19,536 nucleotides of DNA from Burkholderiaceae bacterium. GTDB taxonomy: Bacteria > Pseudomonadota > Gammaproteobacteria > Burkholderiales > Burkholderiaceae. Each line of letters opens with the position of its first letter. Position 1 is the first letter of the stretch. The DNA is taken from the NCBI GenBank assembly GCA_947371415.1, contig CANBPJ010000020.1:1-19536 (forward strand), read 5' to 3'. The position numbers were made by a program, and so were the translations under genes. Under the pieces are notes generated by a model that worked only from the letters and a program-made list of their open reading frames with translations, had not been told where the DNA came from and ran no database searches. This document shows positions 1 through 7,236 of this stretch, one piece after another.

Positions 1-1299
1 GCACCGACCCGAGCAGAAATTGTGGAGCGTCTTTCGCTGGAGTCTGCCGAGCAGTTTGTCTCTAGCTTTGATCGTCCCAATATTAAGTATCGCGTTCTGC
101 AAAAGCAGAGTGCTAAACAGCAGTTGGAGCACTTTTTAAATGCCGAGCATGCCGATGACTCAGGAATTATTTATTGCCTATCGCGTCGCAGCGTAGATGA
201 AACTGCGCAATGGTTAAAAGACCGCGGGTGGGATGCTATGCCGTATCACGCAGGTTTAAGTGTGGAAACACGCAGTGCCAATCAAAAACGCTTCTTGCGT
301 GAAGAGGGCGTCATCATGGTTGCGACCGTAGCCTTTGGTATGGGCATTGATAAGCCCAATGTCCGCTTCGTAGCTCATCTGGATCTACCCAAAAGCATGG
401 AAGGTTATTACCAGGAAACTGGACGGGCAGGGCGCGACGGCTTACCTGCAAATGCCTGGATGGCCTACGGATTTGGGGATGTGGTGAGCTTGCGGCAAAT
501 GGTAGATTCAGGAGAAGCTTCTGAAGACCGTAAGCGGGTAGAGCGGCAAAAACTCAATGCGCTGCTAGGTTATTGCGAATCCACAACATGCCGCCATCAA
601 ACGATCTTGCGCTATTTTGGGGAGACGCATGCTGGTGGCTGCGGTCACTGCGATAACTGTTTAGAGCCAGTAGCTACCTGGAATGCCACACACGAAGTGC
701 AAAAAGCATTGTCATGTGTGTATCGTACAGGCCAGCGTTTTGGTGTGACCCATTTAATTGATGTGCTTTTGGGCAAAGTAACTCCCAGAGTGAAGCAATA
801 CTTTCATGAGCAAGTGAGTACGTTTGGTATTGGCGCTGAACTTAATCAGGCGCAGTGGAATAGCATTTATCGCCAATTGGTAGCTGGTGGATATTTGGAT
901 GCTGATATTGAATTGCATGGCGGCTTAAAGTTGGTGGATAGCATTGCCTTGCCCGTGCTGCGCGGAGAGCAAGAGGTTTGGCTGCGAAAAGAAACGGGCT
1001 ACTCCAAAAGTAATGCTACGAAGTCTGGATCAAAGAAGAGTTCTACACATCCCTTTAGTAATATTGCAGATGAAAACCTGTGGGAGGCGCTCAAGGCTAA
1101 GCGTACTGAACTGGCACGCGAACAAGGGGTGCCACCCTATGTAATTTTTCATGACAGTACTTTGCAGGAGATGGTTAAATCTACGCCAACTACCTTAGCT
1201 CACTTCAGTCGTATTGGAGGGGTTGGGCAAGCCAAGTTGGAGCGCTATGGTGAACACTTTCTTCAAGTCATTCAGGAAAATCTAGAGCAGCCTAGCTAA
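1..1299 (+). CDS. recQ: ATP-dependent DNA helicase RecQ, C-terminal part (5' end outside window)
   Basis: RecQ is a 3'-to-5' DNA helicase of recombination and fork repair. The reading frame is open from base 1, so the start and the first RecA-like domain (Walker A, DEAH) lie upstream. Visible here are the second helicase lobe with motif V (VATVAFGMGIDKP, about 320-360) and motif VI (QETGRAGRDG, about 412-441), then the RecQ zinc-binding site with cysteines at about 589, 640, 649 and 658 (last three as CGHCDNC), a winged-helix RQC region (about 680-960), a basic Ser/Lys linker, and a C-terminal HRDC domain (about 1070-1290, with the motif IGGVGQAKLERYG). This is the complete RecQ domain order for the C-terminal two thirds. 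The stop is TAA at 1297-1299. No Rho-independent terminator follows. The in-frame ATG-like starts inside the window are not the real start. Assignment is secure. Confidence 0.96.
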   Translation, partial: APTRAEIVERLSLESAEQFVSSFDRPNIKYRVLQKQSAKQQLEHFLNAEHADDSGIIYCLSRRSVDETAQWLKDRGWDAMPYHAGLSVETRSANQKRFLREEGVIMVATVAFGMGIDKPNVRFVAHLDLPKSMEGYYQETGRAGRDGLPANAWMAYGFGDVVSLRQMVDSGEASEDRKRVERQKLNALLGYCESTTCRHQTILRYFGETHAGGCGHCDNCLEPVATWNATHEVQKALSCVYRTGQRFGVTHLIDVLLGKVTPRVKQYFHEQVSTFGIGAELNQAQWNSIYRQLVAGGYLDADIELHGGLKLVDSIALPVLRGEQEVWLRKETGYSKSNATKSGSKKSSTHPFSNIADENLWEALKAKRTELAREQGVPPYVIFHDSTLQEMVKSTPTTLAHFSRIGGVGQAKLERYGEHFLQVIQENLEQPS

Positions 1300-1557
1300 A
1301 TCACTCTCATTAGTCAATGTTTCATGTCGCAGGGCATCTGGAGTTGCCAATGGATTTATTTGTATAGGAAATGCTGAAGTCTCGAAGCTGGAGAGGGTCA
1401 AGCCTAGCGAGCGTTCGATTCCTCCCTCCGCCATCATCGAGTCTTTGCCGATACGCTTTGCTGAGCTAGACAGCCAGCCTCAATAGGCATAGGATTGCAT
1501 TAAGCACTACCCTCCTTATGCGAGGGTCTCTAGGGTCTGACCATAAGGAGTGGCTTG
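1300..1557. other. Intergenic region recQ to orphan gene
   Basis: This 258-base gap holds no convincing gene. A minus-strand frame of about 51 codons (1282-1437) overlaps the end of recQ; it has no Shine-Dalgarno and no family I recognise. A stretch near 1411-1433 resembles the T-loop and 3' end of a tRNA (TTCGATT followed by CCTCC), but the T stem does not pair and there is no cloverleaf upstream. The last 50 bases hold the two inverted repeats described separately. Confidence 0.5.
1509..1550 (+). promoter_or_regulatory. Two mutually exclusive hairpins, one sequestering the Shine-Dalgarno
   Basis: CTCCTTATG at 1512-1520 is the exact reverse complement of CATAAGGAG at 1542-1550, which contains the Shine-Dalgarno AAGGAG (1545-1550) of the gene starting at 1558. 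If they pair, the ribosome site is buried in a 9-bp stem with a 21-nt loop. A competing 6-bp hairpin, ACCCTC (1509-1514) with GAGGGT (1522-1527), uses part of the same upstream arm, so both cannot form together. A 7-base direct repeat AGGGTCT (1523-1529 and 1532-1538) lies in the loop. The layout resembles a translational on/off switch, but function is inference; it matches no riboswitch class I recognise. Confidence 0.45.
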
Positions 1558-1938
1558 ATGAAGATATACCCCATTGCTCTTGAATTAACGGTATGGTTTG
1601 ATTTTGGCATTAATCAATACGAAATCACCATTGATGAAAAATCATCTCTTTCCGTCAAGCGAACAGATGATGTATTGCACGCTCGAGATTTAACACCCGC
1701 CGAAGTCAGTGAGCTAATCGGCGCAATTCAGGCAGTTGAGGTGCCGGTGTTGAAATTCACAGATGCGGATTCAGAAAAAGCATCCTATAGCTATGAGTTG
1801 ATTATCGAGTCAGCCCACTTCTCTACTGAATTTAATTGGGAAGATTTGGATGTTGCCGCAGATACTGACAGCGCTCTAGATTCCGTTTCAAGACTGGCTC
1901 GGCTGGTTGAAAAGATAGGGCACTTTCCTGAGAGCTAA
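1558..1938 (+). CDS. Hypothetical protein, 126 residues, orphan
   Basis: I do not recognise this protein. ATG at 1558 is chosen over the TTG one codon earlier because AAGGAG at 1545-1550 sits 7 nt upstream of it. The product is soluble and acidic, with no signal peptide or membrane segment. It opens with an alternating hydrophobic/polar stretch suggestive of beta strands (residues about 3-32), then a helix-like segment containing LTPAEVSELIGAIQAVEVP (about 44-62), another strand-rich part (about 76-92), and a C-terminal helix. Size and pattern would suit a small alpha/beta domain. It stands alone: same strand as recQ but separated by 258 bases, and convergent with the iron ABC ATPase, whose stop is only 22 bases away. 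Translation may be controlled by the upstream inverted repeat. Being a real gene is supported by the Shine-Dalgarno and intact frame; function is unknown. Confidence 0.75.
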   Translation: MKIYPIALELTVWFDFGINQYEITIDEKSSLSVKRTDDVLHARDLTPAEVSELIGAIQAVEVPVLKFTDADSEKASYSYELIIESAHFSTEFNWEDLDVAADTDSALDSVSRLARLVEKIGHFPES

Positions 1939-1960
1939 TGTGCCGTTAGTTTTAAGAGAC

Positions 1961-3031
1961 TTAGTCGCTAAAGGTGACTACGTGATCGGCCACTAAGTGG
2001 ATGCCAATTTTTTCGCCAATAGCATGGTCATGGTGGCTTGGAACAAATGCAAAAATCTCAACACCAGATGCTAATTTGAGGGTGTATAGAAAGTCGGCGC
2101 CTCTAAAGGTTTTGCGCACAACCTCTGCTTGCATGGGGCTGTGGTCATCATGCTGAATATCATCGGCACGTAACAAAACATCAATTTCTTTGCCAATGTC
2201 CTTGGAGTGATCATGATCTAGCTCGAGTTCACCAAGTTCAATCTTGACTTTATTTCCGGGTAGCACAATGCCCTTAATAAAGACGCCACGCCCAATAAAG
2301 TCGGCGATATAGCGATTGGCTGGTTTGTGATACAGCTCATACGGCGCATCCCACTGGAGCACTTTTCCATCCGTCATGACGCCTACTTTATCGGCAATAG
2401 CAAAGGCCTCAAATTGATCGTGCGTTACTAGCAGGGCGGTGATGTTATTGGCCTTGAGAATTTCTCGCATCTCACCTGCAAGTCGTTCTCTCAGTTCAAT
2501 ATCTAAGCTTGAGAACGGCTCATCAAGCAGAATTAAGTCGGGTTCTGGGGCCATCGCCCTTGCAAGCGCCACACGTTGCTGTTGGCCGCCACTGAGTTCA
2601 TGGGGGTAAGCATCCGCCTTATCTGAGAGGGAAACTCTTTTAAGCCACTCCATGGCCAGCGAAGACCTTTTGGCGCTGGGTAGGTGCTGCAAACCAAAGG
2701 CGATATTCTCTAAAATGTTCAGATGCGGAAACAGGGCAAAGTCCTGAAAGACCATGCCGACCCTTCTTTGGTTGGTTGGGAGGTGGAGAGAGGTGGAGCT
2801 CACTACCTTATCTCGCAGTAGGATCTCACCCGCCTTAACTGGCTCAAATCCGCAAATAGCCCTCAAGACGGTAGATTTCCCGCAACCTGAGGAGCCCAGT
2901 AAACAGCCAATTTCACCTTGGGCAAGGCTGAGATTAAGGTCTTTCACGGCGGTGACACGGCCATGGCCATCTCGATTGGGGTAGTCAATCTCCAATTCTC
3001 TGATGGAAAGTAATGTGCGAGCGGTGTTCAT
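1961..3031 (-). CDS. fbpC: Ferric iron ABC transporter ATP-binding protein (FbpC-like)
   Basis: This is the cytoplasmic ATPase that powers an Fe3+ importer. Its 356 residues carry Walker A GSSGCGKS (46-53), the Q-loop glutamine in MVFQDF (Gln96), the ABC signature LSGGQQQR (146-153), Walker B LILLDEP (166-172), a D-loop SSLD, and the switch histidine in LLVTHD (His204). The C-terminal part (about 240-356) is the TOBE-like regulatory domain typical of the FbpC/PotA group. It is transcribed divergently from the permease, with 77 bases between the ATGs, instead of sitting downstream in an fbpABC order. The ATG at 3029-3031 lacks a clear Shine-Dalgarno. Iron specificity is inferred from the linked permease and FbpA-type binding protein; the ATPase alone could be assigned to the wider Fe/putrescine/thiamine group. 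Confidence 0.9.
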   Translation of the reverse strand: MNTARTLLSIRELEIDYPNRDGHGRVTAVKDLNLSLAQGEIGCLLGSSGCGKSTVLRAICGFEPVKAGEILLRDKVVSSTSLHLPTNQRRVGMVFQDFALFPHLNILENIAFGLQHLPSAKRSSLAMEWLKRVSLSDKADAYPHELSGGQQQRVALARAMAPEPDLILLDEPFSSLDIELRERLAGEMREILKANNITALLVTHDQFEAFAIADKVGVMTDGKVLQWDAPYELYHKPANRYIADFIGRGVFIKGIVLPGNKVKIELGELELDHDHSKDIGKEIDVLLRADDIQHDDHSPMQAEVVRKTFRGADFLYTLKLASGVEIFAFVPSHHDHAIGEKIGIHLVADHVVTFSD

Positions 3032-3044
3032 CCCTATAATTTTC

Positions 3045-3060
3045 TCATTAATACTAATGA
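3045..3060. promoter_or_regulatory. Palindrome in divergent fbpC/fbpB control region
   Basis: TCATTA (3045-3050) and TAATGA (3055-3060) form a perfect 6-bp inverted repeat with a 4-base spacer, 14 bases upstream of the fbpC start and 48 upstream of the fbpB start. The position suits an operator controlling one or both genes. It aligns poorly with the 19-bp Fur box, so the binding protein is unknown. Confidence 0.35.
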
Positions 3061-3108
3061 CGCTAATGGTTAAATACCTAGCCAGAGTCTAAACGGATTG
3101 CGGATTTG

Positions 3109-4665
3109 ATGAATCGTATTGTGGTGCTACTTGCCCTGTTGTTATTTTTGCCCCTGTTTGGCTTGGCGGCGCCATTCCTATTTTCCGAGAATGTACTTTC
3201 GGCTACGGGCACTCTCAGCCATCTTTGGAACTTTGTGCTCGGAGCTTATATTGCCTCCACCTTAGTCCTTATTCTTGGTGTTGGGATAGGGGTATTTGTT
3301 CTTGGGGTTGGCAACGCTTGGATTATTGCGAGCTATGACTTTCCTGGAAAGAGAGTATTTGAATGGGCTCTCATTCTCCCCTTGGCTGTGCCCACATACG
3401 TGATGGCCTATCTCTTCGTCGATCTCTTGCAATTCTCAGGTCCGATACAGAGCACGCTTCGTACTTTGCTTGGAGTGGACTCCCTATGGTTTTTTCCAGA
3501 CCCAAGATCAATGAGTGGTGCAATCTGGTCCTTTTCATTTTGCCTCTTTCCCTATGTCTACCTTATTACACGCACCGCATTTTTGGAGCGTAGCGGCCGA
3601 CTTATTGAAGTTTCAGAAACGCTGGGGTACAGCCCACTTCAGGGGTTGATGAAGCTGGTGCTACCCATGGCAAGGCCAGCCATCTTTGCTGGCATGGCTT
3701 TAGCATTAATGGAAGTCTTGGCGGACTTTGGTGCGGTATCTTACTTCGGCGTGCAGACTTTTGCGACCGGCATCTTTAAGGCTTGGCTTTCCTTTGGCGA
3801 CCGTGTGGCGGCTGTACAGCTGGCCTTTGGTCTCTTAAGTTTTGTCCTACTTATCTTTTTTGTTGAGCAAAGTAGCCGCTCAAAATTACGTTATGCATCT
3901 TCATCGCAGAGCAAGCCGCTAGCTAAGTCATTGCATGGCAGAAATGCCATTTTTGCATTTGCATTTTGTGGTGGCACATTGCTTTGTGGTTTTTTAATAC
4001 CCGCTGTTGCTCTCCTGCAATTACTCTTTAAGCAGGGGTTGAATATGGATATCCGGTATTTAGATTGGCTGAGTAATTCTCTGTTGGTTTCCATTCTGAC
4101 TGCCATCATTTCGGTTGTACTTGCCGTATTCTTTGCCTACTCGGTGCGCATGAATCCACGCTTAAGCTGGGTCAATCGCTTGCTGGGATTTGGTTATGCG
4201 CTGCCAGGCGCTGTGTTGGCCATTGGCATTCTTTCTTTCTTGGAAATTTTTCAGCTAGCCTGGTGGATGTCAGCCAGTATGTTGGTTTTGGTTTACGCTT
4301 ACTTGGTTCGCTTTCTCTCCTCCAGCCTTCAAAGCGTAGAAGCAGGGTTGTCACGGATCACGCCATCCATGGATGGTTCAGCAGCATTGCTTGGGCTCTC
4401 TAGGGTACAGATTCTGAAGCGCGTACACGTACCTTTATTGAAGCGCAGTCTGATTACTGCTGGCCTATTTGTCTTTGTGGATGTGATGAAGGAGTTGCCT
4501 GCAACCCTGTTGCTGCGCCCATTTAATTTTGATACTTTGGCGGTCGCAGCCTATCAATTGGCTGCTGATGAACGCTTGGCCGAATTGGCATTGCCTTCCT
4601 TAACCATTGTTTTGGTTGGACTTTTTCCTGTTTTGTTGCTCTCTAGAGCAATTGCTAAATCTTAA
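3109..4665 (+). CDS. fbpB: Ferric iron ABC transporter permease, two fused permease domains (FbpB-like)
   Basis: This integral inner-membrane protein of 518 residues forms the translocation channel for Fe3+. Roughly twelve hydrophobic segments fall into two halves, each a binding-protein-dependent permease domain. Each half holds an EAA-type loop that contacts the ATPase: the first around residues 169-190 (ETLGYSPLQGLMKLVLPMA), the second around residues 425-445 (ALLGLSRVQILKRVHVPLL). Such two-in-one permeases are characteristic of the FbpB/SfuB and ThiP families. ATG at 3109 is preferred to the TTG one codon earlier; no strong Shine-Dalgarno is visible. It ends 62 bases before the binding protein, on the same strand, so the two may be cotranscribed, though that gap contains a separate promoter-like region. 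ThiP-type thiamine permeases look similar; the FbpA-type partner favours iron. Confidence 0.9.
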   Translation: MNRIVVLLALLLFLPLFGLAAPFLFSENVLSATGTLSHLWNFVLGAYIASTLVLILGVGIGVFVLGVGNAWIIASYDFPGKRVFEWALILPLAVPTYVMAYLFVDLLQFSGPIQSTLRTLLGVDSLWFFPDPRSMSGAIWSFSFCLFPYVYLITRTAFLERSGRLIEVSETLGYSPLQGLMKLVLPMARPAIFAGMALALMEVLADFGAVSYFGVQTFATGIFKAWLSFGDRVAAVQLAFGLLSFVLLIFFVEQSSRSKLRYASSSQSKPLAKSLHGRNAIFAFAFCGGTLLCGFLIPAVALLQLLFKQGLNMDIRYLDWLSNSLLVSILTAIISVVLAVFFAYSVRMNPRLSWVNRLLGFGYALPGAVLAIGILSFLEIFQLAWWMSASMLVLVYAYLVRFLSSSLQSVEAGLSRITPSMDGSAALLGLSRVQILKRVHVPLLKRSLITAGLFVFVDVMKELPATLLLRPFNFDTLAVAAYQLAADERLAELALPSLTIVLVGLFPVLLLSRAIAKS

Positions 4666-4694
4666 TTGATAATCATTCGTATTTGTGATAAATT
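4662..4694 (+). promoter_or_regulatory. Fur-box-like sequence and candidate promoter of fbpA
   Basis: GATAATCATT at 4668-4677 reproduces ten consecutive positions of the Fur consensus; over the full 19 positions (4662-4680) I count 12 matches. TTGATA at 4666-4671 can serve as a -35 element overlapping it, with TAAATT at 4689-4694 as a 17-bp-spaced -10; another -10 candidate is TCTAAT at 4703-4708. The setting, before the iron-binding protein, makes Fur repression plausible. Fur control is inference from the motif and gene function. Confidence 0.55.
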
Positions 4695-4727
4695 GGATTT
4701 ACTCTAATTCTCACCTCAAATACAGCA

Positions 4728-5783
4728 ATGGCAAATCAACGAATACAGAAAATTCTAAGTCTTAGCGCATTACTGCTGAGTGGCTTTCTGGCAATGCCAC
4801 TGCATGCACAGGAGTCTAAGGAGTTGAACCTCTACTCTGCCCGTCATTACCAAACAGATGAGGCGCTCTATAGCGACTTCACTAAAAAGACGGGCATTAA
4901 AATTAATCGTATTGAAGCGGATGACAATGCGCTCGCTGAGAGATTAAAAAGCGAGGGTAGCAATAGTCCTGCTGATGTCATTTTGATGGTCGATGCAGCG
5001 AGATTATGGCGAGCACAAATTGACGGCTTCTTTAAGCCAATTCAGTCCAAATATTTAGAGAGCCGCATCCCGGCAAACTTGCGATCTAAACCAGATCCAG
5101 AGGGGTCGACTTGGTTTGGTTTTTCTACTAGAGCTCGTTTGGTGGTTTACAACAAAGTTAAAGTAAGCCCGCAAGATGTTGATACCTATGAGAAATTGGC
5201 TGACCCCATAAACAAAGGCAAGGTCTGCACTCGTTCTGGCGCCCATCCCTATATGTTGTCGCTTATTGGCGCGATGATTGAGCGCCGCGGTGAGCTTGCA
5301 ACCGAAGAGTGGGCTAAGGGAATGGTGACAAACATGGCTCGCCCACCAAGAGGTGGTGATACCGATCAAATTAAAGCAGTTGCTTCTGGTGAGTGTGGAG
5401 TTGCATTAACAAACTCCTACTACTTGGTCAGACTCTTGCGTTCGACTGCTCCAGAAGACCAGGCTATTGTTTCAAAAATAGGATTTATTTGGCCTAATCA
5501 GAAAACCACTGGAACTCATATCAATATTGCTGGTGGTGGCGTAGCAAAAAATGCTCCGCACCCACAAGCGGCAATACAGTTTTTGGATTACCTGGCTAGT
5601 GATTCTGCTCAAGAATATTTTGCCAATGGCAATAACGAGTGGCCTGTAGTGAAGACGGTCAAGATTGAAAACGAGGGCCTCAAAATATTGGGACCATTTA
5701 AAGCTGAAAATATTTCGATTGCGGCTATTGGTAAAAACCAAATTGCTGCCCAAAGATTGTTGGATCGGGTGGGTTATAAATAA
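4728..5783 (+). CDS. fbpA: Periplasmic ferric iron-binding protein (FbpA-like)
   Basis: This 351-residue precursor is the periplasmic receptor that delivers Fe3+ to the FbpB/FbpC transporter. A Sec signal peptide occupies residues 1-27 (basic start, hydrophobic LSLSALLLSGFLAM, cleavage probable after LHA). The mature protein starts with the family's ELNLYSARHY strand and has the extracellular solute-binding fold of the FbpA/IdiA/FutA group. The adjacent tyrosines in TNSYYLVRL (Tyr231-Tyr232) correspond to the family's iron-ligand pair, and Tyr41 in SARHY is another usual ligand position. It follows fbpB by 62 bases with its own Fur-like box, consistent with the receptor being made in excess over the membrane parts. 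No Shine-Dalgarno is evident before ATG 4728. Iron as ligand is strongly supported by the tyrosine pair. Confidence 0.92.
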   Translation: MANQRIQKILSLSALLLSGFLAMPLHAQESKELNLYSARHYQTDEALYSDFTKKTGIKINRIEADDNALAERLKSEGSNSPADVILMVDAARLWRAQIDGFFKPIQSKYLESRIPANLRSKPDPEGSTWFGFSTRARLVVYNKVKVSPQDVDTYEKLADPINKGKVCTRSGAHPYMLSLIGAMIERRGELATEEWAKGMVTNMARPPRGGDTDQIKAVASGECGVALTNSYYLVRLLRSTAPEDQAIVSKIGFIWPNQKTTGTHINIAGGGVAKNAPHPQAAIQFLDYLASDSAQEYFANGNNEWPVVKTVKIENEGLKILGPFKAENISIAAIGKNQIAAQRLLDRVGYK

Positions 5784-5802
5784 AACTCGTTAGAATGGGT
5801 TG

Positions 5803-6099
5803 ATGCCTATTCCATTTTTTAGCCATGCGATGAAAATGCACCAATCTATTTTGGTACTATTCGCAGGAGCTCTTTTATCGGCGTGCTCGACGCCGCCAAG
5901 CGAATTTGGGGTCTATCGACAGTCTGATGGTACGGTTGGAGTGCATGCCCCAAAGTCCGCCAAAGATACTGAGGCTCAAGCTGCTGCAGTAGAGGAGTGT
6001 AAAAAACTAGGAAAGCGAAGTGCCACTATTGTTGATACTCGCAAAACAGTGAATGATCGCTTTCCTATGACCTACATTTTTGTGTGTAATACCTATTAA
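5803..6099 (+). CDS. Small putative lipoprotein, unknown function
   Basis: A 98-residue protein with a type II signal: a hydrophobic stretch ILVLFAGALLSAC ending in a lipobox LLSAC, so the cysteine should be lipidated and the mature protein membrane-anchored. The mature part (about 70 residues) is hydrophilic and contains two further cysteines (EECKKLG and FVCNTY) that could form a disulfide. ATG 5803 gives a 9-residue N-terminal extension before MKMHQS; ATG 5830 would give a more ordinary signal length, but a -10-like TAGAAT at 5791-5796 placed 6 nt before 5803 favours the longer form as a leaderless start. Its general pattern vaguely recalls small YecR-like lipoproteins, but I cannot assign it. 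It follows fbpA by 19 bases and is convergent with the histone-like gene; no functional link to iron uptake can be seen. Confidence 0.75.
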   Translation: MPIPFFSHAMKMHQSILVLFAGALLSACSTPPSEFGVYRQSDGTVGVHAPKSAKDTEAQAAAVEECKKLGKRSATIVDTRKTVNDRFPMTYIFVCNTY

Positions 6100-6124
6100 T
6101 CTAGATTGAGTTGACCGCTGGCGA

Positions 6125-7003
6125 TTAGCTCAGCAACCATTTCTTAATCGATTTATTCACACACATTGCATCTAAAGCCAGACCGAAGAATTCGGAACCA
6201 TTAGTAATCATACTTTCAATGGCCTCAACCTTGCCAGATTTCACGCCACGCAAATAGGTAGCAGCGCGATAACGTAGGAAGTGCTCATTCTGTCCATCCT
6301 CATTATCCGTAGAGCAAATTTCTAGGCTGCCATAACGGGTTTCTGGGTTGATATTCAAAATAGATAAGCCTAATGCGCCAATGAGCTTTTCTGGTACGGG
6401 GATCGGTACATAGGAGTAGAGGGAGATCAACTGCTCTTCCTCGTCGACTTCAATAATATGGTCAATATCAAACACATCCTTTTCGGTCAATTCTGTTTCA
6501 CCAGAATCACCGCCACCAAACGTAGACTCAAATTGCAGCATGGCTGTATTGCTATCTTTGGAGATCTCGATCATGTCAGGGTAGCCAAGCAGGCCTTTCC
6601 ACCAGTACATCAATGAGAAGGTGCAAGGCTTGACTTCAACTAAGCCCTTTTTGGTTGATTTGGCAAAGTACAGGCCATAGAACTCGTCATCTTCCTCGAG
6701 TCCATATTGATCCACTTTCAGTTGTTTTGGCGCGCTAGCTTTAGCGACTTTCTTGACGGCAGGTTTTTTGGCTGCTGGCTTCTTTGCCGCAACCTTTTTA
6801 ACCGCTTTCTTAGCTACTGGTTTTTTAGCAATCGCTTTCTTAGCAACCACCTTTTTAGCTGCTGGTTTTTTCGCTACCTTTTTTACTGCCTTTTTAGCTG
6901 GCACTTTTTTTGTGACAACTTTCTTAACGGCTTTCTTTGCAGGGGCTTTTTTTACCACCTTTGTAGCTACTTTCTTTTTTGCTGGAGACTTCTTTGTAGC
7001 CAT
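6125..7003 (-). CDS. Lysine-rich histone H1-like tail fused to a YbjN-like domain
   Basis: This 292-residue protein has two contrasting halves. Residues 1-95 are almost entirely Lys, Ala, Val and Pro in irregular repeats such as KKAVKKVA and AKKPAAKK, the composition of bacterial histone-H1-like tails (AlgP, HctB, BpH1 types) that bind DNA or RNA non-specifically. An acidic segment (GLEEDDEF, about 101-108) leads to a folded region; residues about 175-290 show the YbjN pattern of IIEVDEEEQLISLYSYVPIPVPE, then YGSLEI, then FLRYRAATYLRG, and a final helix with FFGLALDAM. YbjN-like domains have a type III chaperone-like fold and no firm enzymatic role. The ATG at 7001-7003 is preceded by AAGGAAGGG. 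A promoter-like pair lies at 7087-7116. It is convergent with the small lipoprotein. The basic tail is seen directly; the YbjN assignment is by pattern memory and only moderately certain. Confidence 0.8.
   Translation of the reverse strand: MATKKSPAKKKVATKVVKKAPAKKAVKKVVTKKVPAKKAVKKVAKKPAAKKVVAKKAIAKKPVAKKAVKKVAAKKPAAKKPAVKKVAKASAPKQLKVDQYGLEEDDEFYGLYFAKSTKKGLVEVKPCTFSLMYWWKGLLGYPDMIEISKDSNTAMLQFESTFGGGDSGETELTEKDVFDIDHIIEVDEEEQLISLYSYVPIPVPEKLIGALGLSILNINPETRYGSLEICSTDNEDGQNEHFLRYRAATYLRGVKSGKVEAIESMITNGSEFFGLALDAMCVNKSIKKWLLS
6728..6999 (-). repeat. Low-complexity lysine/alanine codon repeats
   Basis: The DNA for the basic tail is made of degenerate repeats in which the plus strand reads as runs of TTTTTT, GCTTTCTTAGC and related units. 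Tails of this kind vary in length between strains through repeat slippage. An open frame on the plus strand over this stretch, rich in Phe, Leu and Ala, is a shadow of the repeat. Confidence 0.7.
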
Positions 7004-7032
7004 GGTCTATTACCCTTCCTTTTGGTAGTTAA

Positions 7033-7047
7033 TGTGCTTGGCGCACA
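7033..7047. promoter_or_regulatory. Small inverted repeat in the leader of the histone-like gene
   Basis: TGTGC (7033-7037) and GCACA (7043-7047) form a 5-bp stem with a 5-base loop, about 30 bases upstream of the minus-strand start at 7003. It could be an RNA hairpin or an operator half-pair; it may also be chance. Confidence 0.25.
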
Positions 7048-7086
7048 AGTCGATATTACTTCAGTTTCTATACATTGTTACTGATA

Positions 7087-7116
7087 CTTATATGGGTATT
7101 TACCTTGCAATATCAA
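7087..7116 (-). promoter_or_regulatory. Candidate promoter of the H1-YbjN gene
   Basis: On the minus strand TTGATA (7116-7111) and TATAAG (7092-7087) are separated by 18 bases, each matching five of six consensus positions. Transcription would start near 7080, giving a leader of about 77 nt before the Shine-Dalgarno-bearing start at 7003. Confidence 0.5.
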
Positions 7117-7166
7117 GGGCTAGTGCCCGATGGGCTTGATAAATGCTTTTAAAGAGATATTGCGGT

Positions 7167-7194
7167 TTGAATTTAGCGCCCAGCTTGCTACACT
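7167..7194 (+). promoter_or_regulatory. Candidate promoter of the YdcH-like gene
   Basis: TTGAAT (7167-7172) and TACACT (7189-7194) are 16 bases apart; the -10 is preceded by TGC, an extended -10 element. A start near 7201 gives a leader of about 36 nt, within which a 12-codon upstream frame (7209-7247) overlaps the gene start out of frame. Confidence 0.5.
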
Positions 7195-7236
7195 GAAGCG
7201 GTGTACTTATGAGCAACCTCAACTTGAAGAGAATCT

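Noticed and set aside
1282..1437. Minus-strand open frame of about 51 codons overlapping the recQ end
   Set aside because: No Shine-Dalgarno, no recognised family, overlap with recQ on the opposite strand; at best a decayed fragment. A homology search of the translation would settle it.
1411..1437. tRNA-like T-loop and 3' end (TTCGATT, CCTCC, CCA)
   Set aside because: The T-stem arms do not pair and nothing upstream forms D or anticodon arms, so it is not a tRNA and is too weak to call an attachment site.
6707..7084. Long Phe/Leu/Ala-rich open frames on the plus strand
   Set aside because: They are the antisense shadow of the lysine-rich repeats of the 6125-7003 gene.
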